Notes: generated by a model from the sequence alone, not told the origin. A stretch of DNA of 64,000 bases from Pegea sp. RAD2-039 (GCA_034620365.1 JAQGEQ010000041.1:124001-188000); one strand, 5' to 3'. Shown: positions 1-13,653, counted from the first letter of the stretch. Program-made: numbers and translations.

Positions 1-1257
1 AGTAAGCAACAAGTCAATAATTTGTCCCTGAGTTAGATTTTTTGAAATAACATACATTAAATTTTCTTATAAATTTTTAGCAGACTGAATCAAAGAAATA
101 AACAATAAGGCTAACGCCAAGTACTGAATCTTTGTAGTAAAGAATAGAGTATAAACTAAATTTAAAAGTTGACATAAAAATGTACTTTTCTTGCGTTGTG
201 AAGAACTCTATAACAATTGTAATCCTTCTTTAACAAAACACATAAATGAAATATGAAACAATTTTATATTGTATAACTATTTCATTATTGTTTTTATTCA
301 AAATATTTTCTAATAAATATCTAAATTTGTAGAAATAGTTTTAAATCTGGATATATAGTTATTATTATTTTTGGTAACACTTTTAGAACTTTTGCAGGAA
401 AAACCGTTTAGAAACACTTTTGTACTATAATAAAGTTTAGGTTTAATTTTTGTTTAACGTTTTCCTGGAGCATTTCGTCACTTCTTTGAACTTGTTGTTG
501 AAGCTTTCGCTTTTCTAAATTGTCTTAATAGAAATAGATAATAAAATAATTCTTTGATTTCTAAGAAATATATATTTAGAATATAGTTGATCAAATGATT
601 ATTTAACAGTTCAAAAAGAAAATGGCTGTCACAATTATTAAATACCAAAAATGAGCTTTCAAATTTTTTGAATTAAAAATTGGTTTTACTTCAGCTTTAT
701 ATGACTAGAATATTTAATTAATTTTATCTTTTGTCACTTTTTGATTATATGAATTTCATTATTATTTTTTATGGCCTATAACGGAAGAATTGGTTAGTAA
801 TTATTTTAAGTTTACTAGTTAAAATCATATTATCAAATAGTTTATAAAATTTGTATTATTTAAACTTCTTAAATTATTTATAAGTATTTACTTTTTCATT
901 TATAAATGGTTTTATTTATAAACTAGTTCATTGTCTTTTTATATAGGTTAATTTATTTTGGTATTGATTTATTCTCATTTATTATAGTTTTAGGATAATA
1001 GCTTTCTAATTTAAAAAGAAAATTTGAAACTAATAGTATTATATTTATTTTTTTATATTTTATTATTTGAAACATGGTAGAATTAAATTATATATTTTAA
1101 ATAAATGTTTAAAGCAGATTTATTGCTATCTTCTCTTAAGATATTATCATTTAAAATATTAAAATTTTTTTATTATTATAAGCAATTTAACAAAAGTGAT
1201 TTTTTTGTTTTTAGTATGATAATAATTTTATTAGTGTAGACATCATCAATTTTTGAA
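1..1257. other. AT-rich intergenic DNA
   Basis: Very AT-rich sequence with no ORF or exon-like segment I can support. Near its right end a pyrimidine tract ending in AG at 1213-1214 lies 43 nt before the SRRM1 start codon. It could be a 5' UTR intron acceptor or a trans-splice acceptor. Confidence 0.6.
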
Positions 1258-3958
1258 ATGGATGCAGGATTTTTTAGGGTAGGATCTTATTTTATGAGTT
1301 TTCTATTTATGGCGTTTTTTATTTTAATGTTTTGGAATTAGTTTTACTTTTAAGCTATTTAGATCTAGAAGTATTTAATAAAAGAAAAACAAATTGTTAT
1401 TCAAATAAAACTTGCTTTTTTATTGTGATTCAAATTATATTCTACATTGATAAGCATGTAAAGATGCATTTGAGTATTAATTAAATTGACATCAGCATTA
1501 TATTCTCAATTTGAAAAGAGTGGATATTTTATGAATAGCTAAAATGTTATATCATTTATATTTCTATTAAAAACTTTTGTTTATAGTTCAATTTGATCTT
1601 TAGTGAACTCCCAACAAATTAACAGAATATTTTTTTCAATAGGGTACAAGTGCTGATCAAGATAACCGCTTCGTCAACAAACAGAAGAAGTTAATGAAGT
1701 CCATGAAGTTTGCTGAGAATATTGACGCAAAAGTTAGTTGATAAGATATTTCAGGATAAAATTATGTTATTGATTTGATTGTAATATTTGATTTTACTAC
1801 AGTTAACCAAGCTTGTTTATAAACTTGTTCAAATTGTAAAACTGTGAGTTTTTCATATATAGAACTTCTTTTCTATGCTACAAGTAAGCTCACCAGTTTT
1901 TTTTTATTTAAGTTTGTCTCAAATATAATTTCTCATTTCGTCTACATCAGTTTTATCTAAGCTAATTCCTTGTTTGAGAAGTTGGATTTTGATTTGTTGC
2001 TACAATTAGTGATTTCAATTCTGGTACCAGGTGGATATGAAGAAAGTCAACCTGGAAACATTAAAACCGTGGATTCATGAAAGGGTCACAGACATGCTAA
2101 CGTTTGAGGATGATGTTGTAGTCGCATATATCTACAACTCACTTGAAGAACAGGTTTCATTTCACCATAAAACTTCCTCCACTAACCACTAGATGTCGTA
2201 GTTTCCAGATCCAAAGACACTGCAAATTAATCTTACCGGATTTTTGAACGGCAAGAACTCCCGGATGTTCATGGGTGAACTTTGGAAGCTACTCATCTCT
2301 GCTCAGCAGTCACCTCATGGAATTCCTGAAGAATTAATCAATCAGAAAAAAGAAGATATTCGAAAGCGACAGGTTTGTGACGTCATTGTTTGCTTGCGAT
2401 GACGTCATTGTGTGACGTTATCAATGCTCATTGTAGATTGAAGTAGAAAAAATTGCCGAATTGAAAAATTTGTTGCCAAAAATAGAAGTGAAGGAAGAGC
2501 CGCGCGAAGTCGAGCGGTTAGTTGTGATGTTATCTGATCTCATTAAGCTCATATTCAGGCGTTATTTTCAGATCAGCACGTCGACCGCGCGAAGTCGAGC
2601 GGTTAGTTGTGATGTTATCTGATCTCATTAAGCTCATATTCAGGCGTTATTTTCAGATCAGCACGTCGACGACGTCGTTCGCGAAGTACATCACGTGATA
2701 ATCGACATCGTCGAAGCCGTTCACGCGAAAATCGACATCGTCGAAGTCGATCACGTGATCGTCGACGTTCATCACGCGATCGCTATACGTCATCATCGCG
2801 ACATCGATCAACCAGAAGACGGCGTCGCAGTGAGTCACGTGAGCGAGTGACGTCACGATCACGTCACAATGATAAGCGGCGTCATGATGACCGTGTCTCA
2901 AAGGACGACGCTAAAAGGGGGGATGAAACGCGAAAAGGTGACATCATTGAAGCGAGTTGTGTGATGACGTAATTTGATCGCGCAGATTCGTTGTCAGATG
3001 CTCGTCATCATGGCAACAGCGGCAGTCGCAAGTATGGATTGAATGTGTCAAAAGCATCAGCTGGCGACGACAAAGTGACTTCACAAAAAGAAAACGGTCA
3101 GTAGCTACGATGACGTCATCGTTATTATCATGTGATCGATTGCAGGCGACAAGAAGTCGTCTTCACGCGATTATGATGCGTGCCCCGTCGATCCCTGGGC
3201 TCGTGCTCCTAGACATGGACAGACAAGCGAAAACAGAGGTCGCCATGCAACCGACGCTCCAGCCGCCAGGTTTGTTGCAATAGCAACGAATATTGTGAAG
3301 TCATAAGCTGTTGTTATAGGAGCAAAAAAGTCGAAAAAGCGCCCATTAGTGACGGGGAAGAAAAATGGGAAGAAAAAAAGACTCATGAAAAATCCAAGCG
3401 CGTGAGCTCTTCTGTGTCGTCATCATCGTCATCAGATCAAAACAGCGATGTTGAAGAGCGGCGTCGACGCAAGCGAAAAACTTCGAAAACAAAAGAGAGG
3501 AAATCGAAAAAGTGAGATGGCGAATTTTCAAACAGATTTGCCGAGAATCAAATGTTTTGAATCCCGCAGAATTCGAGTTCAACCTCCGAGTCAACCTGAT
3601 TCTGATTCATCATCATCGGAAGAGCAAGTTGCAGTGAAGCCATCGAAAAAGAAGATAAGCGACAAGCCGAAGGTTCGATAGTCACTGATCTTGTAATCGC
3701 CGTTCATCTGACGTCATCTTTCAGCGCGATTCTTCTGGTAATCGTTCTTCTGAAAAACCAAAGAAAAATGGGGGAGATGAAGATGATGAGTGGTGCGAGA
3801 AAAGTCCTCCTCCAGCTCTTCGGTCCGTTGCTAAGCAACCATCATCTTCTTCGTCATCTTCATCTAGTTCTGATGAAGGATCATCTGCTAGTTCAATGTC
3901 TGAACCAGAAAAAGCGTTGAGACGTCGCGCGCTTGCATCAATGAAGCAGAAACATTAA
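1258..3958 (+). CDS. SRRM1: Serine/arginine repetitive matrix protein 1 (SRm160)-like
   Basis: Nuclear splicing coactivator that bridges SR proteins and the spliceosome/exon junction complex. Twelve exons join in phase: 1258-1278, 1643-1732, 2031-2153, 2202-2372, 2437-2516, 2572-2601, 2657-2937, 2986-3096, 3146-3269, 3320-3511, 3570-3672, 3725-3958, giving 519 aa. The N-terminus MDAGFFRGTSADQDNRF is close to vertebrate SRRM1. Residues about 27-125 form the PWI domain (NLETLKPWI, INLTGFLNGKN, FMGELWKLL). Exons 5-7 encode a basic RS region rich in RSRS and SRD, and the tail has runs of serine followed by acidic residues. It is shorter than human SRRM1 (about 900 aa), mostly in the RS part. Exon 6 is a 30-nt microexon produced by an 85-bp tandem duplication. 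Exons 1-3 are AT-rich, while exons 5-12 are CpG-rich. Exon boundaries in the low-complexity part are less certain than those of the PWI domain. Confidence 0.93.
2500..2669 (+). repeat. 85-bp tandem duplication across an exon-intron-exon junction in SRRM1
   Basis: The sequence starting CCGCGCGAAGTCGAGCG at 2500 recurs at 2585, so the period is 85. Each copy holds the end of an exon, a complete short intron (GTTAGT...TTTTCAG) and the start of the next exon. The result is one extra intron and a 30-nt in-frame microexon (2572-2601) that repeats the peptide around PREVERSARR. The copies look essentially identical by eye, so the event is recent, or else an assembly duplicate. Confidence 0.9.
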
Positions 3959-4073
3959 TGAAGATCAGTTTGATCTTCTGCATCTTCTTGTAGATTTCTG
4001 TTCGTTTTCTTCTCGTTTTATGACGTCAGTATCACGCGTTTAGTCAGTGATGTCATTACTGTTGATTTACATC

Positions 4074-4079
4074 AATAAA
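4074..4079 (+). other. Poly(A) signal AATAAA of SRRM1
   Basis: Canonical AATAAA about 115 nt after the SRRM1 stop codon, a normal 3' UTR length for the compact genes here. Confidence 0.6.
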
Positions 4080-4559
4080 TTTTAATGACTTTTCTCCGTG
4101 AAGCTGTGACGTCACTAAAACTCGATCGACGACAAAGATGCTGTTTCTATGGCAACTGCCGCCTAATTTTCAATTTGTAGAAATATTAAAAGTTTGAAAT
4201 TTGAAAATTCTTTAAAGAGAAGAACTTTTAAGAAACTAATTCCGAGAAATAAAAAGTCGAAAACTTGATTAGAGTAAAACAGATTAATGAAGTAGATAAA
4301 GATCTCAACTTTATCAAAAAATACTGTTGAAGTATAAAAGTATAAGAATTGTTATTCTCGAAAAATGTTTAAATTTCCGCCAAGATAACAGTGCTACATC
4401 CACAACTAACTCCTGTTTCTTTGCTTTTCCTCTCAACATCGGTTTCTAGTAGTAAAATATAATAACTTTTTACTTCTGGCCCTATAACCTTGGAAATTTT
4501 CTTTGAATGGGTCGGAATTTTTGATATAAATTCAAAAGTTTGTTCTTCGTTTACTTAAA

Positions 4560-7200
4560 AATAAAATTTAATTTTTGTTCTCTTCAATTTAACAATAGTG
4601 AACTACCAGAAGCACCCTACAACGCGATAGAAGTTTCTGGTTAACTGTAAAATGTCCCTTTTTCGTATAATATCCGCATTTGCTCCCTTTTCTTTCCTAA
4701 TAAATCTCAAACCACAGCTGATATATAACTCATTGATACCAACCAACTAGTATCCTTGGTCACTACTACTTTACATTCCATCTTATTGATTCGTTTGCAA
4801 TCACACTTGGCAAATACGGTGAGCTGGCGGGCATGTGTCTACTTTACTTCCAATTCTCGTAGCAATCCGTCGAAATACTTACTAGCTTGGCCAAACCTCG
4901 AAACGTCTGATGACAATTTTATGATGACAACAGATCTCATGTAACTAAGGATCATGTGTCCTTTCTTCCGAATTATCTGTAGCCCTTTTTTAGCAGCAAA
5001 TCTTTAATTACTCTGTGGCACTAATAGCTAACATGTCATCTAGTCACCAAAACCAAGTTGAAATTATGTTAGTTTTTGTCGAGTTAATTCAAGTTTTATG
5101 GTCTATTTGTGTTTATTCCATCTGTATGGCAAAGCGGTCACCATATATGCCTACCATCTGCCTAGCAGGGGGTTCCAGGTTAGATTTCAGGTGGACACAT
5201 ATTAGTGAAAGGGAAAAGTCCATATAAAACCCAGGTAGAAGGGGCCTGTGAGTCTTGTAAAATGACAACACTTCTAAGAGATGAAAAATTCCGAATTCAA
5301 AAGTTGGAGTTTAAGCCCTATAGGTAGTTCTTCACTGTACTCAGTGTTGTTCTGGAAGTTGCTGCGACACCAGTTGGACGTAGCTGCATCAGTCTGCCTG
5401 TTCTGCTTCATAACCTGGTTAGAGTGGAAAGTGAAATCCTACTGCATGGGCAACAACTGGATAGCTGTAATTTCTACCCTGGCACATATATGCTTGCATG
5501 TATATAAGCATGGTCGTTTGCGGCCAAAGCGGGCCAAAAAAGCCCAGCTTTTAAGTTGGCCCCTATGTCAATAGACACCAATAGATTCAGTTCAAGTTCA
5601 AGTTTTTCAACCAACAGTTCAGATTGGGTAGACTCACCCAAAGATGTAGCCATTTATTGGGTGTTTTAGAAATACTGAGAAATACTGAGACTTCAATTCA
5701 GTTGAGACTGACTTATGACTTGTAATGAAAAAATTGAATGAAAAACAGAACTTGAAACGAAGTTAATTTGAAGCCTGACCACTTTGTGTCCTCTTACTCA
5801 ACTATGAACTTTTAATATTGACCTGATCTTGCTGATGTTAGTCTGATGAATATTCACTTTTAATCGCAGGACTTTGAACTCAATCAAAAACATTTGAACC
5901 GAATCTCTATAACAAAGATCTCAATTATTAGTGGGGGCAACAAGCTCTGTCAAGTAATTCCGAATGGAAATTTCCACCTAGTGGTATAGGTCATTGACAT
6001 ATCGTTGATAAGCTAATATGGTTACTATAGATTGAATACCAAAACGAAATAGTGCCAATAGTAATGGTTTTCTGAAGACTTTATCATTTGCAACGGCAGT
6101 TGTGAAAATATTTTATTTAAGAATTAAAAGCCAACATTTCGATTCATATAGAAACTGGAATAACGCTTTTCGGCGCTATAGGTTGTCAGGGCCAGGATCC
6201 AATCATTTGCTATAAAGAATTCACTAATATATTTTAGGTTCTACTAAAATAGAAGAAAATATAATGGTGAATGTTAGGACGCCAAACAAAAGGCGTTCTA
6301 AAGCATCGACAAAGATAGCATCCACAAAGTAATCCCAAAGTCCAATATAACATCAAATGTCGTTTACGAGACTAAATTGGAATTCAGAACCAACTGGTTA
6401 CTGAACCACATTGAGATCAAAATGTGAAAAAAGTTTGTAGATGGCCGCACTTACACAAAAACACCCCAATTCTACTCTTCTAGGAAAATATAGACGAAGA
6501 GCTAGGCTAATCGAGCCAAACAGTCCGTATTCCTCGGATGTAGTGCGGGCGAATCCAAAGAATTAAAAAGATGGAAGATTTAGATCAAGACATCATCTCA
6601 CTCTGCAAGTCATTGCGCTGGAAACGAGTTCAGAAAAACACTGGAAGAATATCGCCACATCGATCTATCAACATTAGAGACTTCATGTTGAAAGCAACAT
6701 TATCTGTACTAGAGAAAGATCAAGAAGAAGAATTGATCCTGATACTCAGATAAACGCTCCAAAGTCAGATAGTAGACATAAAACCATCAAATCTTTCGCC
6801 TCAGATGTCATAACAACTTTTCGTTGTCAAAACGATGTTCAACAAGCTTAGAAAACTTGGGTATGAAGTCACTATAGAGTTTCTTACTCCAGCAGATCGA
6901 TACTTCGTGAAGCTGCATGTTGTGGCTTGCAAAAAGAAAGGGGGTGACGTTTATGAGGTTCCTGGGCTCTAAAAGGAAGAAAAGCAAATATTGGGTTTAA
7001 AGCTGCATCCGTGGACATTTGGATGTCTGAAATAGAAGGCTCGTGGCAATCACTGAAGTCGACCCCTTGTAGGTCAACCATCGGAGATCTACTAGGAAGA
7101 TGAAGATGGGGAAACTATCGCGATCTCTTTGGTTGTCAGTACAAGACTAACAAGAAATTCAACATCTAGAGATAATTGAGTATTCCACGAAAAGAAAACG
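4560..7200. other. Unassigned, less AT-rich segment; possible old transposon remnant
   Basis: Base composition here is visibly more balanced than in the flanks, and several short open stretches occur on both strands (for example 5281-5574 + and 6571-6753 +). None has a domain I recognise, and no consistent splice structure joins them. A G/C-rich part near 5515-5560 contains GCGGCCAAAGCGGGCC. The picture fits a decayed dispersed element, but I see no terminal repeats, target-site duplications or transposase/RT motifs. I therefore do not call a gene or a class. Confidence 0.3.
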
Positions 7201-7939
7201 GAATCAACAGATTAACAACAAAATCCTTATAAGATTGCTTTTCAGGATATTCTGAGACCTCTGGATGTTCTAATTATACAAAGTTATGTTGATAAAAAAG
7301 CTGATTATCCATAATTAACTTTTTAGTTTTCAACCTTACTTAATATTTTGTTTCAAAAAATAATAATTTTGTTATTTAATAAGCAACATAAAATATTTCC
7401 ATTTTAATAAATAAAGAGCTTTAACCAAATTAAATTCCAGGAAAAGGAAATAGATAATTAAATTAGAACGTGTTGTTAACAACTCTTGAAATAATATTTC
7501 AAGAACCTATTAGCCACTTATTTTGTTGATTGTAAGCTTATTAAATTTCTAAAATTAATTATATCCTCAATAAATTGCTGAATACATTATATGACAACTA
7601 CCATTTAGTCTGCCATTAATGAATTGAGAAAAAAAGTTTTGACTTGAAGTGAGTCATAATGAAAAGTTGATATAAAAAGAAGATTCTGAAATGTTTCTAG
7701 GAAAAAGAAGTTTTTGTAAAATTTAATTATGTAATTGTTGCAATATCCAGCTTTATCTAAAGATTAAAATGTAAAATTAAACTTCAAGCAGTTTGAAGTT
7801 TTTTAAACAAAAAGAAACTTGATTTTTTAATTCTTATCAAATATTATCAAATGTATTTCTCAACTAATAATAGTTTTATTATCAAAAATCAATGATAAGA
7901 AGCTTAAAATGTTTGAGTTCGTTGATTACAGAACCTATA

Positions 7940-10540
7940 ATGGATAATAGAACAATTTTCTGTGCCGTCCTAGTCAGCATTTTCTTTAGTCGCCCGACTA
8001 ACTCGTTCGTGACAAGAAATGTAGATAGCTTTCGGATTAAAGAACGTTTTAATGAAGATATTATGATAGAGCAAAATATGAAACCAATCCAAAACTGCCA
8101 AAATCTTCCGGCTAGTAATTTTTCACGGGCTCCAGTCATCACAAATTCTAAAGTTGGAAAAAGAGGTTCTACAAAAGCAAGACTAAGAAGAGTTGCTGAG
8201 ATGTCTGATGAGGATAGAGAGCAAGTTGCAATGGTCATTTAAAAAATAGATGTTATTTGCTGATTAAATTTCATTTTTTCGATTCCAGAATTTTTTTGAC
8301 CGATTTCAAAACTACAAAGCAGATGAAAAAGTAGGTGAGGAATGTATGATTAAGAGGATGCAGGACAATTACGGAATTCCTACAACAGGTAAACAGCCAC
8401 AAATAGTTTCTTTTCTAACTTTTTCGCTCCAGGAAAGCTTGATGACACAACTGTAGCTCTTATGGTTAAACCAAGATGCGGTTACTCTGACACACCAAGC
8501 AACTACACTTTCTTTGATAAGGAACCAAAATGGAAAAAATCAATTTTGTCATACAAGTAACTTTAAAACTTTTTGAAAGTTTTCAAACATCAAATTGTTT
8601 AGTTTTTAAGTTTTAACTTTCAACTTCTTAATTAAAGTCCAGCTTAAAATCATTAAAATATCTTACAAATAGATTTAACTGTCTCTAACTTTTGTTACAA
8701 CTTTTTGGACTGTTTACGTGAAATAAAACTTCAAATAACTGCAACAAGATGAATTTAATCTTGAAGAATTACTCTCAGGAGTTTTTCTTGATAACTCAAG
8801 TAGTAGATCAAAATGATTTAATTACAAGAAATTTGATGCTGAAAAATATTTTACACACTTGACAAAAATAATTTAGCCTACAATTAACTGTTGAAACTTG
8901 TTGGTAAATTTCTACCATTTAACTGAGCTGTGTTTGACTATAGAGTGGTTGGGTATTCACCTGACATAAACCCGTGTGAAACCCGAAATTCTTTTCGGCG
9001 AGCTTTTCGACACTGGGAAACAGCTGCAGAATTAACGTTTGAAGAAAAAAGTCTCGAAGAAGATGCAGATATAGAAATTGATTTCGGATTTTGTAAAATA
9101 TTTTTTATTTATTAATTATTTTTTTATTAAGCGAAATAGTAATAAGAATAGTGTGAGAAAGTTTCAGCAAATTTTAAAGAATTTGAAGTTTTGTTGATGA
9201 CCACTTGCAGATAAACACGGAGACTCATTTACTTTTGATGGAGAAGGAGATCTTTTAGGACACGCCTTTCCTCCGGGAAGGCATCACCTTGCTGGAGACA
9301 CACATTTTGATGCAAGCGAGTTTTGGACTTTGGGAAGAGGACCAGGTATTAGAAACAAAGTTTAAATTGAAAACTAAATTTTGAACTCAAATTTCCACTT
9401 AATCTTCAGATTATTTGACTTTAACCAAATTGAAAAAAACAAACTTAAATACATTTAAATGAAAAATCTTAATTTTTAAAGAAATTTTAAATCATAAATT
9501 GAAATTCTTTTAATAGGTTAATAACGAAGAAATCTTTTTTTACCAAAACTTATTATTATTGAAGATTTTTCTAGTAATAGTATATAAATGTCTTAAAAAC
9601 TATTTCAAATAAATCCATAATTTGATTTTTGAAATAACTCCTTTACTAAAGATATGTGATGTCCTTAAACATAAAGAAGAGTTTAATTTTCATCTTCTAC
9701 AGACTAAAATATAAAAAAAATTGTTTTTAGTTCTAGATACTTTCTTCGGAAATTCAAATGGAGCCAAATGTAAGTTCCCATTTTACTACAAGGGTAAAAA
9801 ACAAGAGTCTTGTGTAAGAGGCAGTGAATATGGTGGGGCAAGTTGGTGCCCTACAACATTCAATTACAAAAGAGACAAAAAGTATGGACTCTGTCCCTCA
9901 CCTGGTTTGTAAGTCTCTGATATTATCTCTAGTAATAATATATGCTGCAGATGTTGTAACTTACGGAGGAACAGGAGGAGGTAGACCTTGTGTCTTTCCT
10001 TTTATTTACAAAGAAAAGAGTTACGATTCTTGTATCATGACTGAAGAGAAGAAGGAGAAGAAGAAATGGTGCTCCACTACAGATAGTTTTGATCGAGACA
10101 TGAAATGGGGAATATGTCCGACTGAAAGTCAGATATTGATCATAATCTTTAAATAATAAATAGCTTTTATTTATTTTAATAAATTTAAATTTCATTGTTT
10201 CTTTTTGAGTTTTCATCTAAAATTTTAACAAATTTAAACAGTTGATAGATCAAAAGGAAAAGGATATAGTCTGATGGCTGTTGCAGCTCATGAATTTGGT
10301 CATGCTCTTGGCTTAGATCACTCAAAATCATTTGCTTCTCTCATGTACCCCACGTAAGTAGCTTTTTGAGTAAATAAGTCTTTAACAAGAAAACGTTTAA
10401 ACATTTGCAGGTATAAGTTTTCTAAAGTCTTCCGATTAAGTAAGGATGACATTAAAGGTATCCGAAAGTTGTATGGAAAGAGAAAATCTCCTCTTAAAAA
10501 GTTGGCTTTGGAAAAATGCGGTGGCAATAAAATAGATTAA
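7940..10540 (+). CDS. Gelatinase-like matrix metalloproteinase with two FN2 repeats, no hemopexin domain
   Basis: Secreted zinc endopeptidase resembling MMP2/MMP9. Nine exons: 7940-8233, 8289-8388, 8433-8556, 8944-9092, 9211-9345, 9731-9904, 9951-10127, 10242-10353, 10411-10540 (464 aa). Order: signal peptide (residues 1-23, hydrophobic [10 protein letters not shown]); propeptide with cysteine switch PRCGYSD (Cys about 147); catalytic domain first half ([43 protein letters not shown]); two fibronectin type II modules (about 268-325 and 326-384, CKFPFYYKG...WCPTT and CVFPFIYKE...WCSTT), each its own exon; then zinc helix [12 protein letters not shown] (about 401-412) and a met-turn containing LMYP. 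It stops 40-odd residues later, so hemopexin repeats are absent. Vertebrate gelatinases have three FN2 repeats and a hemopexin domain. The FN2 insertion site is the same. An in-frame ATG at 7892 is possible but would spoil the signal peptide. Confidence 0.92.
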
Positions 10541-13500
10541 AACCTAAAAATGTTTAGCTACTTTTAAGTTGTAATCTATATTCAAATTATTTTAAATATT
10601 CTTTTCTCTAACGCAATAACTTGAGTAATTGTTTAAATATTTTCTTGTATAAATATATAAAAAGAAATATTCAGTGAACGATTTATCAATAATTAACTTT
10701 TCTGTAATCAAGACCTTTTGTGTAGATCACAGTGTAGATAAGAATGTGAATGTTTCAAAAATTATTTGTTTATAAAAATTTGTCTCGAAAACTTTCAAAA
10801 CATTCATCCTTCTAATTTCTTATCTAAATTTTGGTTTTGAACTTTTTGATTTAAAACAAGTTTGATCAAACCAAACAAATATTTGATTCGTTTAAACTTT
10901 TACTATTCATCTTTAGATCTTATCATTGTTTACAGCTTTTACAACTGTTTACCAGAAATAAACCTCTGAATAACTGTATTAAAAATGACCTTAAATTAAT
11001 AATTCCAAAGTTAGGATTTTTTTGATAAAATAGACAGTTCATGCAAATGATATATTGGCAAGAAATCGATTGTTGAAAAATATGTAAAAAAAATTCAGTT
11101 GATGTGAGTACTCAGATAAAAACTAAGTTTATTAAAACGAAAATAAAGGCAATTGTTACCAAAATAAAATATGCAAAATACTAAAGCCTATTTAATAGCT
11201 TTATTTATATAAAAAAAAACCTTACTGTAGCATTAAAAAGTTTAAGATAAGAGTTTCCAAAAATATAGATGTTTGAACTAATATTTAAGCAGAATAAATA
11301 CTAACGAGATTGTTCAGTGTATTATAAGAATTCTTTTAATTAATCTGATTTAAATAAATAAAGTTTCATTAAAATTCATTAACAGATCAATTAAAAACTT
11401 TCTTTTTACTGTTAAGTGTATAAGGTTCAATCTATATTCAAAGTATTTACGCTAAAATCAATTAAAAAAAAACTAACTCAATCAAGTGAAAAATTCTTGA
11501 ACAATTTTAAATTCATTTAAAAAATAATTGAATAAAATATTTTGAACTTATTTCAAAAATAAGCGTTAAAAAGAGTTTTTAAATACTTTTAAAACTTTTA
11601 GAAATTTCTCTAATGATTTTGAAATTCAATCAATAAAGAAGTTGAAATCAATTTTAAACTGATTTGGATTTTGTCACTTTAGATATGATCAGTAACATCA
11701 AATCTTTCTTACTGGATTACATCTTTTCTTTTTCAGCCGGAAAATTAAATGATGAAAATTTATCATAAAATTAAGTTTCAAGTGAGAAGCTGTAACTTTA
11801 AAATATACAATTTTTAAGAGAAATTTTCTTTTCTCTTAAGATTTTTTTGTTTACTTTATCTAATGTCATCTGATTGAATGTTGCTTCCTTACCTTCAAGG
11901 TATACTCAAATATGGTCTTATCGATAAGTTGATTCTTACAAAGTCATAACTTCCTTTTATGCAAATGAATTTTTTAAAGGAAGTAATATTTAGCAGCTTA
12001 TATTTAAGGTTGCTGCTTATAAAGTAGAATTTGTTTATCTTTGAAAGTCTTTGATTTAATCAGGTTGTGTAAACTTTTGCTATTTACTTTTTTTATATTC
12101 TTTTTATATTTATTTGCTTTCTATTCAGCCATTTTTTTTATAATTTGTTTAACAGGCTCTCTTTCTATTCACTAAATCATCTTTGTTAAACTGACATGCT
12201 TGTTAACTGAATCAATTTTCTTCTAGTTAATTTGTAAGTCTGTCGAGGGAGTTATTTATAAATTAAATGATTGATTGGCTAATTTCTGAGTCCCTAGGAT
12301 ATTTGCATATTCAAATAATTTCTTAAATATATTATTAGTTAATTGATTAAAGCATGAAGATTTTAGTCAGTTTTTTTTTATTGATATTTAGTCTATTGAA
12401 GTTTATCTTCTTTCAAAACTTCCGCCAAATGTCGCCCTATTAGCTTTGACATTCATACAAGTAATTGAGATGACGTCACAATTCAATAAGCCGGGAGTAA
12501 AAGACGATTTTTCGGCAGCTTGTTTACAACTTGCCATCGAGCTTTTGGCTAGTTATCAATTGTACAATTGTGAAGATTTTAAATCGCAAATAAAGCGCGA
12601 TAGATAAATGGATAAAATCTAATTTTAGCAAAACTATTTGCAGTACAGAAAGTCAACAAATACGAACAAGAAATTCTAGTCAGTAGTTTCAACAATCGCC
12701 TATTCATCAAAATCACATTAAAACATGCTGAATACTGATTGCTGATTGGCTGATCACTTTAACAACTTTTTGGCAATTTCAACAGATTTTTTCTGTATTT
12801 TTCGACTTCATCTTCAGATCAAATCAGGACTTTTCTGCTTGTCATCTTCCATTTTCTGGATGTCGTGATCTCACCATCATCAACATTATTCACGTTTGCT
12901 GATTTCTCAATCAACAGATTTATGATGACGTAATCGCTCTTATTACGCTATTAGTTAAAATCAATCAGATCAGTAGGTCTTGGATGTGAGAAGTTAAACA
13001 GCTCAAAAATTGATGGATTTAAAGAAAGTCTTTTATAGAAATCGGTTAAATCACGTGACTTTGAAGCTCGTAAAATCGTTCTGCTTTCAAAAAACGCAAA
13101 AATGTTTTCTGCGAACTTGAGTCATTCGAATAGAAAAAAGTGAAAAGTTTTTTGTTGAAATTTGAAATGTTTCGAAGCTTTTCTTCCACAAACCTCAAAG
13201 TAACTAAAATATAAAACCGGTTAAAATAGATGTTCAAAGTCATTTGCATACAAAAATCAATTTATAATCAGCGATTTAAAGGTGTAGAAGATGACGTCAT
13301 CACTTCATCACTAGGGGGAGCTTTTTGATTTTTGAATTATTGATGACAGTAGCAGTGACATACTGAAATCAGCGAAGCATGAAAGAGATTAGCGACAAAA
13401 GTAAATCCGAAAATGCTTCTAAAAAATAAAATTTTCAAAAATTGCAACTTCAGGAAATCCCCTAACTAGAAACTCTCTTATCTCTCTCAAAGCCTAAAAA

Positions 13501-13653
13501 AGCGTCGAAAGAAGGAAAAAAGACGAAGTTTGAAAAGCGGCGTCGGAGACAGAAGCTCGTCATCGTCGCTTATCGTCGCTACCGCTAGCTTGCTGTCGCG
13601 TTTCATTTCCAACTTTTTATTTTGCAGTAGATAAGTTTTTGTTCAATTTGGTG
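10541..13653. other. Intergenic: AT-rich to about 12.4 kb, then palindrome-bearing
   Basis: No exon I can support. From about 12,450 the composition changes and TGACGTCA (12,471; 13,291) and TCACGTGA-type palindromes (about 13,050) appear. A TTTTGCAG acceptor-like tract at about 13,620 lies just before the next gene. Confidence 0.5.

Noticed and set aside
2653..2901. Minus-strand 82-codon frame rich in H/D/V
   Set aside because: It is the antisense shadow of the SRRM1 RS-domain exon.
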